From Thermodesulfobacteriota bacterium (GTDB lineage: Bacteria > Desulfobacterota > S145-22), in assembly GCA_024763435.1 (NCBI GenBank), contig JANTFN010000029.1:1-12393 (forward strand): a stretch of DNA of 12,393 nt, read 5' to 3'. Shown here piece by piece: positions 7,429 to 12,393 of this stretch (positions within the stretch are counted from its first letter, which is position 1; each line of letters begins with the position of its first letter). Both the position numbers and the translations under genes were made by a program. The notes under the pieces are model-generated. The model worked only from the letters and a program-made list of their open reading frames with translations, was not told the origin of the DNA and did not search any database.

Positions 7429-9144
7429 TCAGGAAGCTGATGCCGTTTTGGGGGCCTCCTGATTTGGTTTGCCAAGCAAAATAACACTTTCAATCACCAT
7501 CCATATTTCGAGGACAAAGACAATCAACCCGACGACAAACAGAAACCAGTCGCCTTTGTTAGCGAATTTTGTCAGGTTGAGAATCATTGCCCAGCCGGTC
7601 ATAAACAACATGAAGATCAGCGGAATGCCGGAATAGATAAGGGATTTCCCCTTCCTGGCGAGATAGACGGTAATCACGAGCAATGCCAGGGCAGCCAGCA
7701 GCTGATTGACCGTTCCAAAGAGTGGCCACAGTCTCAGGGCTCCTTTCCCGTTGCCCGAGTAGAAGGCAAGAATAACAGCAGTACCCACTGCGATGAAGGT
7801 GGCCACGTAACGGCCTGACAGGAAATCGAGGTTCCAGTCAGTGGTCAGTTCCGAGACAATGTAGCGCTGCACACGGGTTGCCGTATCCAGGGTCGTGCTG
7901 GCAAAGGAAACCATAAACACACCCATAATGGTGATGGCAATTGCCTTGGGAATCCCGTAGGCCTCCATCATATTGGCCGCGCCAAAGATAACCGCGCTGA
8001 GCTTTGACTTCAGACCTGCTGCTGCCGCCCAGCTGGCATAATGCTGCGTAAATGCCGCGGCGCCGGTCAGGGTTTGTCCCTTAACGACGAGGGCCATCCC
8101 CAGGCCACCTGCTACAGCGGCGATAACCAGCGTGGAGAGGGTTCCTTCCATTAACATAGAACCATATCCTACGAACAGGGCATCCTTTTCGCTGGCCAAC
8201 TGCTTTGATGACGTTCCGGAACTGACGAGACTGTGGAAGCCGGAAATCGCGCCGCAGGCAATCACCACAAACAGGAAAGGCCAGACAGGCGGCGCGCCCT
8301 TGGCATGCAGGTTGAAGGCCGGGGCCACGACAGCCGGATGGGCCACGATGACACCGATAAACATCAGGGCCAGCATGATAATCAGCTCATGGGCGTTGAT
8401 GTAATCCCGGGGCTGCAACAGGCTGGTTACCGGCAGGGTCGAGGCAATAAAGGCGTAGATGAACAGGATGATAATCCACACCTCTATGGCGTTGAGTCCG
8501 AACATCCCCGGCATCTTCAGGGGCCAGTAGGCCCCGATAATAATCGTCACATACATGGCAATAACAGCGACGACAGCCAACCAGGTTACATTCCCGTTTT
8601 TCTTGTAGACCATGTATCCCAGCCATACCGCAATGGGGATCTCAAACCAGACCGGAAAGACCGCTTGCGGATACCATACAAACAGGATGGCGATAATCAG
8701 GGCAAAGATCGCGATGACAATCCACAGTTCAAAGAAGATGATAAGCAGAAAAAGGGTCCGGACCCGCGGGCTGATAAGCCCCGTCGCCAGTTCACCAATC
8801 GATTGCCCCTTGTTTCGTACCGAGACAACAAGGGAACCGAAGTCATGGACCGCCCCGGCGAAGATGGATCCCAACAAGACCCACAGAAGGGCTGGGACCC
8901 ACCCCCAGATGATCGCGATGGCAGGGCCCACGATGGGTCCCAGTCCCGCGATGGAGGTGTAATGGTGTCCGAACAGGATCTCTTTTTTTGTTGGGACATA
9001 GTCCACGCCGTCGTTGAATTCCACCGAGGGAACCGTCCGGTCGGGGTCGATGTTAAAGATTTTTTTCGCAAGAAACTTGCCGTACGTATGGTACGCGATA
9101 ATATACAATACAAACACAATCACGCACATTAACAGGGTATTCAT
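7429..9144 (-). CDS. cstA: CstA-family carbon starvation transporter
   Basis: This 571-residue polytopic inner-membrane protein belongs to the CstA family. E. coli members CstA and BtsT take up pyruvate, and CstA has also been linked to peptide use under carbon starvation. Seen: the N-terminal block ILFGHHYTSIAGLGPIVGPA (about 57-76), followed by the highly conserved GSIFAGAVHDFGSLV and many hydrophobic spans. It is shorter than the 701-residue E. coli CstA, a length I recall for compact homologues in other anaerobes. AGAGGAGG seven bases before ATG fixes the start. It is the last gene of the minus-strand block, 75 bases after the third small paralog, and ends at the shared terminator. The substrate here is unknown. 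Confidence 0.93.
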   Translation of the reverse strand: MNTLLMCVIVFVLYIIAYHTYGKFLAKKIFNIDPDRTVPSVEFNDGVDYVPTKKEILFGHHYTSIAGLGPIVGPAIAIIWGWVPALLWVLLGSIFAGAVHDFGSLVVSVRNKGQSIGELATGLISPRVRTLFLLIIFFELWIVIAIFALIIAILFVWYPQAVFPVWFEIPIAVWLGYMVYKKNGNVTWLAVVAVIAMYVTIIIGAYWPLKMPGMFGLNAIEVWIIILFIYAFIASTLPVTSLLQPRDYINAHELIIMLALMFIGVIVAHPAVVAPAFNLHAKGAPPVWPFLFVVIACGAISGFHSLVSSGTSSKQLASEKDALFVGYGSMLMEGTLSTLVIAAVAGGLGMALVVKGQTLTGAAAFTQHYASWAAAAGLKSKLSAVIFGAANMMEAYGIPKAIAITIMGVFMVSFASTTLDTATRVQRYIVSELTTDWNLDFLSGRYVATFIAVGTAVILAFYSGNGKGALRLWPLFGTVNQLLAALALLVITVYLARKGKSLIYSGIPLIFMLFMTGWAMILNLTKFANKGDWFLFVVGLIVFVLEIWMVIESVILLGKPNQEAPKTASAS

Positions 9145-9196
9145 AAATGTTCCTCCTCTTTAAAGCAATAAAAGTTAAGATGCTTAAATCTTTATG

Positions 9197-9206
9197 TCAC
9201 CTCCTT
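9197..9206 (-). promoter_or_regulatory. orphan Shine-Dalgarno-like sequence in cstA leader
   Basis: AAGGAGGTGA on the minus strand lies 52 bases before the cstA ATG. It is followed by CATAAAGATTTAA, with no normal start codon before that stop. The real cstA SD is AGAGGAGG near 9152-9159. An imperfect inverted repeat (TTTAAGC / GCTTTAAA with one bulge) lies between the two and could bring them together. Confidence 0.4.
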
Positions 9207-9219
9207 TTTAGGGTTTAAA

Positions 9220-9513
9220 TTAAATACCGACGTCACGCATGGAATCCCGGATATCCATCAGATTCTTAAGATACACGGAATAACCCTCCGCCTGATATTT
9301 CTTTTCCAGTTTTTCCGCCTCTTTTTTGAAGTTTTCTGTCTGGATCATTTGGTGCCCTTTATCCTCTGCCATGGCCTGGACCTTATCGGTTGGCGCCTCC
9401 CTGTAAACAATGATACTTTCGGCGTTCTTCCGTGAGGCATTTTGATAAAGATTCTGGACATCAACGATACCCGGTTTCTCAATATACCCGATAAAGATAT
9501 TCTTCTCCGCCAT
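9220..9513 (-). CDS. small conserved-type protein, copy 3 of a tandem family
   Basis: I do not recognise this 97-residue family. It is charged and cytoplasmic, with no signal peptide and no cysteine. Blocks shared with the two genes upstream: IFIGYIEKPGIVDVQ (about 6-20), QNASRKNAESIIVY (about 24-37), a central Glu/Lys-rich helix ending in YQAEGYSV, and a C-terminal LKNLMDIRDSMRDVG. The pattern suggests an alternating beta-alpha fold with strands at IFIGYI, SIIVY and YSVYL. The start is set at ATG 9513, with AAAGGAGGTGA eight bases upstream. A GTG at 9522 overlaps that SD and is rejected. By hand count it matches copy 1 at about 54 of 92 aligned positions and copy 2 clearly less well. It lies 75 bases before cstA. 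Confidence 0.8.
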   Translation of the reverse strand: MAEKNIFIGYIEKPGIVDVQNLYQNASRKNAESIIVYREAPTDKVQAMAEDKGHQMIQTENFKKEAEKLEKKYQAEGYSVYLKNLMDIRDSMRDVGI

Positions 9514-9540
9514 AAAACTCACCTCCTTTGTTATAAAACA

Positions 9541-9580
9541 TTAGAAAATACGCTTCTAATTGAGCGGTATCACCTCCTCC
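9541..9580 (-). promoter_or_regulatory. orphan SD and small hairpin before copy 3
   Basis: GGAGGAGGTGA (9570-9580 on the minus strand) has no start codon at working distance apart from a GTG opening a five-codon frame. The true start of copy 3 lies 56 bases further on. Between them is a 6-bp hairpin, TTAGAA-N7-TTCTAA (9541-9559). The layout resembles that in the cstA leader. Confidence 0.35.
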
Positions 9581-9591
9581 CTTCTCAACAG

Positions 9592-9882
9592 CTACATGGG
9601 GTCGCGCATTCCGTCTCTGACCTCTCCCAGGTCTTTGATGACAACGGAAAACCCCCTGTCTTTATAGTGAGCGCCAAGCTCCTTTACCTTTCTTTTAACC
9701 CTTTTGGCCTCAACGAGTTCAACATCCCCGTGCAGGGCCTTTATCTTTACATTATAGGTTGGGGAATCCCGAAAAACGATAATTCCCCGTCCCCCCTTCC
9801 GCGCGATGTTCTGCGCCATATACTGCACATCCACAATGCCCGGTCGGGGCACATAACCAATCATGACAAATTCGGATGACAT
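9592..9882 (-). CDS. small conserved-type protein, copy 2 of a tandem family
   Basis: This 96-residue paralog of the genes on both sides has unknown function. It keeps the core VMIGYVPRPGIVDVQYMAQN, then ARKGGRGIIVFRDSPT, a basic helical middle (KRVKRKVKELGAHY), and RGFSVVIKDLGEVRDGMRD at the end. It is the most diverged copy: it has Gly-Gly-Arg where the others have Asn-Ala-Asp/Glu, and a much more basic centre, so it may have a distinct role. It lies 20 bases after copy 1. Its SD is weak (GTGAG), which suggests translation coupled to copy 1. An internal ATG at residue 7 is not preferred, because the first Met aligns with the paralogs. Confidence 0.8.
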   Translation of the reverse strand: MSSEFVMIGYVPRPGIVDVQYMAQNIARKGGRGIIVFRDSPTYNVKIKALHGDVELVEAKRVKRKVKELGAHYKDRGFSVVIKDLGEVRDGMRDPM

Positions 9883-9902
9883 CGTTTTTTCTCACAGGCT
9901 GT

Positions 9903-10190
9903 TCAGCAGACATCCCGCATCATATCCCGTATATCCATGAGGTTTCTCAGCTTGACGGTAAATCCCTCCGCCTTGTAATGTGACTCCAGTTCCCTTGCCT
10001 TGCCGGCAATATCTTCCGCCTGAATCAGCTGGACGCCCTGCTGATTGGCCATGGCCGCCACGTTATCCGCGGGGGGAACACTAAAAACAATAATACTGTC
10101 CGCGTTTTTCCTTGAGCCGTTCTGGGCCATATACTGGACATCAACGATTCCCGGCTGCTCAATAAAGCCGACAAAGATTTTTCGCCTCAT
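9903..10190 (-). CDS. small conserved-type protein, copy 1 of a tandem family
   Basis: This 95-residue protein of unknown function is the first of three tandem paralogs. Blocks: KIFVGFIEQPGIVDVQYMAQ, GSRKNADSIIVF, VQLIQAEDIAGKARELESHY and LRNLMDIRDMMRDVC, with a single C-terminal Cys. The length, lack of a signal peptide and alternating hydrophobic strand/helix pattern suggest a compact cytoplasmic alpha/beta domain. Its ATG overlaps the stop of a 29-codon leader ORF (ATGA), and GGAGG lies eight bases upstream, inside that ORF. A terminator hairpin sits just before the SD, so expression is likely controlled by attenuation or coupling. Confidence 0.8.
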   Translation of the reverse strand: MRRKIFVGFIEQPGIVDVQYMAQNGSRKNADSIIVFSVPPADNVAAMANQQGVQLIQAEDIAGKARELESHYKAEGFTVKLRNLMDIRDMMRDVC

Positions 10191-10276
10191 CCCCGGGACC
10201 TCCAGTAAAAAACCGTTTCGGGAACAGTTTCCCCGAAACGGTTATCATCAGAACGAGCCATCTTTTTCCCGTCCAT
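10187..10276 (-). CDS. 29-residue leader ORF, overlapping copy 1 by ATGA
   Basis: ATG at 10276 has an excellent SD (GGAGGAGG, five bases upstream) and opens 29 codons ending in TGA at 10187-10189. That stop shares bases with the ATG of copy 1 (10188-10190). The peptide starts MDGKKMARSDDNRF and ends FYWRSRG. The terminator hairpin and the SD of copy 1 both lie inside this frame. I see no run of one amino acid that would suggest classical amino-acid attenuation. It may be a regulatory leader peptide or simply a coupling ORF. The strong SD and exact overlap make chance unlikely. Confidence 0.55.
   Translation of the reverse strand: MDGKKMARSDDNRFGETVPETVFYWRSRG
10206..10243 (-). terminator. 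Rho-independent terminator inside leader ORF (attenuator candidate)
   Basis: On the minus strand, AACCGTTTCGGG, a 9-base loop and CCCGAAACGGTT form a perfect 12-bp stem. It runs into six T (10212-10207). It lies after the exported thioredoxin gene and only about ten bases before the SD of copy 1. A ribosome translating the leader ORF would have to melt it. Confidence 0.8.
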
Positions 10277-10314
10277 TCTTGCCTCCTCCAATCCCTGATG
10301 GGCTATACTTAACT

Positions 10315-10343
10315 CCCATAACGCAAATGATTCTGTTTGTCAA
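10315..10343 (-). promoter_or_regulatory. candidate promoter of leader ORF and small-paralog genes
   Basis: TTGACA (10343-10338), a 17-base spacer, then TATGGG (10320-10315), a poor -10. Two copies of TTTGCGTT start 22 bp apart (AACGCAAA at 10342-10349 and 10320-10327 on the plus strand). One overlaps the -35 and one abuts the -10, which could be paired operator half-sites. Confidence 0.35.
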
Positions 10344-10365
10344 CGCAAAGAATGCCGGCTTTTTG

Positions 10366-11529
10366 CTATTTCATATACCCCACCTTTTTTAACTGGGTGT
10401 AAATATTTTTCCCCTGTTTGATACTTTTGAAAATAAGTGCGGAGGTCATGGTCGCCGAGGTTACGGCATCCGTTTCTTCGTTAAACTGAACAGGCTTCAA
10501 AACACTCCTGCCCACAAAGGATTTTCGGGTTTTTTTCACCTCTGCTTCATTGAAGAGCTTGTTCCCCTTTTTGGGGAATTGAATCGGAAGCAGATCCCGG
10601 ATGGTCCCCTTCCGATCAAACACATAGATAAAATAGACGTCATGGCAAACATCGCAAATCTTCCCCTCTGCCCCGACCACGGCAAACCAGGTTTCGGTGA
10701 CGCCCCCTTTTTTGAGTTTGATAGCGAAAACCTGCTGGGGTTTCCTGACTTTGATTTTGAGTTTGGTTATCTTCTCGACCTTATAGCCCATCGAGGTAAG
10801 CCTATCGATACCCATCTTTCGAACCTTTTCTTTTGTCATGTGCGGGTCCATCAGATGATACGCTGACGTGTAGTTTTGCTTCGTTTTGGCGAGAGCAACG
10901 CCCGTAAGGAGCTTGTGAATCCTGTCAAGAAAGCCTTCCGGGGTTTTAATCATCCCCTTTTGGGCATATTTAACAACGAAATTTCCATTCTCTCTTTTTA
11001 GAATCATGATAAAAGGGGTAGCATCGGGGTAGCCAATGTTCTCCATGGCCACAAAATCCCTGTCGGGGATCATCGGGAAGGGAACTTTCTTTTCCTGACG
11101 AAATTTTTCCATATCTTTCTCCCTGTTCCCCACACCGATAGAAAGCAATTTGACCCGCCCCTTCATATCGGGATCTTTTTCAATGGCCTCATAAACCTTG
11201 TCTAAAATAGGGGCCTGCATTTTGCAATGCAGACAATGGACGTTCATAAATTCCACAACCATGGCGTCGGCCTTCACTTCCTTCAGGTAGAAACCGGATT
11301 TGTCCGCTATACCAAGATAGTTCTGGTCTGTTTTGGCCCTCGGGGCAAACAGCTCTGTTTCGGGAAAATTATCGCCAGCCTTGATCAAAGGGATAGAATC
11401 ATCGTCGCCGATTCCTCCCCTGCTTGAATAGGCAACCCCTTGAAAAAACCAAACCCCTGCCGTAATCACCAGCATTAAAGCAAATAATTTAGGGCCTGCT
11501 TTCTTAAACACGCCTCCTCTTTTAAACAT
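10366..11529 (-). CDS. membrane-anchored thioredoxin-like protein with CXXCH and FMN-binding-like C-terminus
   Basis: This is a redox protein of 387-388 residues. Numbering is from an ATG at 11532. The ATG at 11529 is chosen because AGGAGG is too close to 11532. A basic N-terminus and one hydrophobic span (about 16-34) indicate export, probably with a membrane anchor. Residues about 55-210 look like a TlpA/peroxiredoxin-type thioredoxin fold, with the CLHC pair at Cys100/Cys103 and the expected cis-Pro at 173 (ATPF). A second domain carries Cys293-x-x-Cys296-His297 (KICDVCHDVYFIYVFDR), a possible c-type heme or metal site. The C-terminus holds DAVTSATMTSALIF (355-368), which resembles the Dxx(S/T)GA(T/S) flavinylation motif of FMN_bind domains with Gly replaced by Ser. 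A thiol/heme/flavin relay is inference. A diverged tandem copy lies upstream, 87 bases away. Confidence 0.7.
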   Translation of the reverse strand: MFKRGGVFKKAGPKLFALMLVITAGVWFFQGVAYSSRGGIGDDDSIPLIKAGDNFPETELFAPRAKTDQNYLGIADKSGFYLKEVKADAMVVEFMNVHCLHCKMQAPILDKVYEAIEKDPDMKGRVKLLSIGVGNREKDMEKFRQEKKVPFPMIPDRDFVAMENIGYPDATPFIMILKRENGNFVVKYAQKGMIKTPEGFLDRIHKLLTGVALAKTKQNYTSAYHLMDPHMTKEKVRKMGIDRLTSMGYKVEKITKLKIKVRKPQQVFAIKLKKGGVTETWFAVVGAEGKICDVCHDVYFIYVFDRKGTIRDLLPIQFPKKGNKLFNEAEVKKTRKSFVGRSVLKPVQFNEETDAVTSATMTSALIFKSIKQGKNIYTQLKKVGYMK

Positions 11530-11616
11530 CATGCCCTCCTTTTGTATCTCGTTTGCGATTTACTGATTCGCTTCCCTTTCCACTTTTTCCTTAGAGTGTT
11601 TTCAACAAGAAAGGTC

Positions 11617-12393
11617 TTATTGCGTGTACCCTTCTTTTTTCAGCGCTTCAAACAGCTTACCCCCTTTTTTGACACTCTTGAAAATAAGGGCGGAGGTCAT
11701 GGAAGCGGATGTTACAGAATCCGTTTCAGGGTTATACTGAATCGGCTGTGTTACATTTTTCCCGACAAGGGCCCGCCTCATTGTTTCAGTATCGTTCTCA
11801 TCAAACGGTTTGTTCCCGTATTTTGTGATATGGATCGGAATAAAATCCTGAATCGCTCCCTGCCGGTCAAACAGGTAGATAAAATGAATATCGTGACAAA
11901 TATCACAGACCTTTCCCTCGCTTCCAAGGGTGGCGAACCAGGCATCCAGGCCTGTTTTTTTGCGTATTTTTAAAAGAAAAACCTGCCGAAAACCCTTAAG
12001 TTTCAAGGGATCGATTGCCTCTGTTTTTATCGCTCTTGTTTGAAGACTTTTCGAGATAAGGCCCTTTATCTCGTCTTCCGTAACCCCGGCATTCAGGGCC
12101 TGGCGAGCGGATTTATAGCCCTTGTCCTGGGCCGCCAGAGCAGCACCGGCAGCGACCTGCCTGATTTTGTCCAGATATTCCCGATGCTTTTCAATCAGGC
12201 CAAGGTGGGTATCCTTAACAATAAACTCCCCACTTTCTTTCTTGACAATAATGGTAAACGGTGTCCCCCCGGGATAACCGATATTTTCAAAGGCGACAAA
12301 ATTTTTGTCAGGGATCATCGGGAAAGGGGTTTTTTTCGTCTGACGGAAGTGTTCCAGCTGAATCCGGTTGTTTCCCACGCCGATTCCCAGCAT
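11617..12393 (-). CDS. thioredoxin-like/CXXCH/FMN-binding-like protein, second copy, partial
   Basis: This paralog of the next gene downstream has its N-terminus beyond the window edge; the Met at the edge is internal. The 258 visible residues begin in the second half of the thioredoxin-like domain (FPMIPDKNFVAFENIGYP, cis-Pro in GGTPF), so the CxxC cannot be checked. They continue through a Lys/Ala-rich linker to KVCDICHDIHFIYLFDRQG (CXXCH at 163-167 of the visible part). The end is TDSVTSASMTSALIF, where Ser replaces the usual flavin-accepting Thr. It ends with TAA, and no terminator is visible in the 84-87 bases before the next gene, so the two are probably co-transcribed. Conservation of CXXCH and the C-terminal motif in both copies implies that both matter. 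Confidence 0.7.
   Translation of the reverse strand: MLGIGVGNNRIQLEHFRQTKKTPFPMIPDKNFVAFENIGYPGGTPFTIIVKKESGEFIVKDTHLGLIEKHREYLDKIRQVAAGAALAAQDKGYKSARQALNAGVTEDEIKGLISKSLQTRAIKTEAIDPLKLKGFRQVFLLKIRKKTGLDAWFATLGSEGKVCDICHDIHFIYLFDRQGAIQDFIPIHITKYGNKPFDENDTETMRRALVGKNVTQPIQYNPETDSVTSASMTSALIFKSVKKGGKLFEALKKEGYTQ

Noticed and set aside
8233..9132. 299-codon plus-strand frame
   Set aside because: Antisense shadow of cstA, rich in Asp, Gly, Arg and Gln as expected from reversed membrane-protein codons.
9514..9522. GTG start at 9522 for copy 3
   Set aside because: The GTG is part of the SD for the better ATG at 9513, which aligns with the paralogs.
9542..9592. Short ORFs after the orphan SD before copy 3
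   Set aside because: The only GTG in place gives five codons, and the later ATG frame is short and lacks its own SD spacing.

Overview
The window looks like a chromosomal segment of a Gram-negative anaerobe-type bacterium. My best guess is Desulfobacterota (old Deltaproteobacteria, Syntrophales-like). The reasons are a CIRCE-controlled groESL operon, Zn/Mn-type ABC transporter genes of the flavour I associate with that group, strong purine-rich Shine-Dalgarno (SD) sequences, and membrane-anchored redox proteins. This taxonomic call is inference from gene style only.

Left part. A ketoacyl-ACP synthase III gene runs leftward off the window (start at 775, minus). A 327-base gap with no gene follows. 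Then comes a textbook heat-shock control region: promoter 1103-1130, CIRCE 1132-1158 and a long leader. It drives groES (1256-1543) and groEL (1577-3229), closed by a perfect 14-bp terminator hairpin. A new promoter candidate abuts that terminator and leads into a four-gene plus-strand operon. This encodes a Zn/Mn-type ABC importer (binding protein, ATPase, permease; 3349-5797) followed 15 bases later by an ALDH7/antiquitin-type aldehyde dehydrogenase (5813-7363).

Right part. A bidirectional terminator (7375-7409) separates that operon from a convergent minus-strand block filling 7429-12393. Read in transcription order, the block holds: (i) two paralogous exported proteins combining a thioredoxin-like domain, a CXXCH motif and an FMN-binding-like C-terminus, one complete and one cut by the window edge; (ii) a candidate promoter, then a 29-codon leader ORF that contains a Rho-independent terminator hairpin and overlaps the next gene by ATGA; (iii) three tandem paralogous small cytoplasmic proteins of about 95 residues that I do not recognise; (iv) a CstA-family transporter.

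The minus-strand block is the most interesting part. It puts a possible periplasmic thiol/heme/flavin relay, an attenuator-like leader, a triplicated unknown small protein and a carbon-starvation transporter in one transcriptional direction. A second recurring oddity is a near-perfect anti-16S SD sequence with no start codon behind it, found 52-62 bases upstream of the true start in three leaders (groES, the third small paralog, cstA). No tRNA, rRNA, CRISPR array or insertion sequence was seen.
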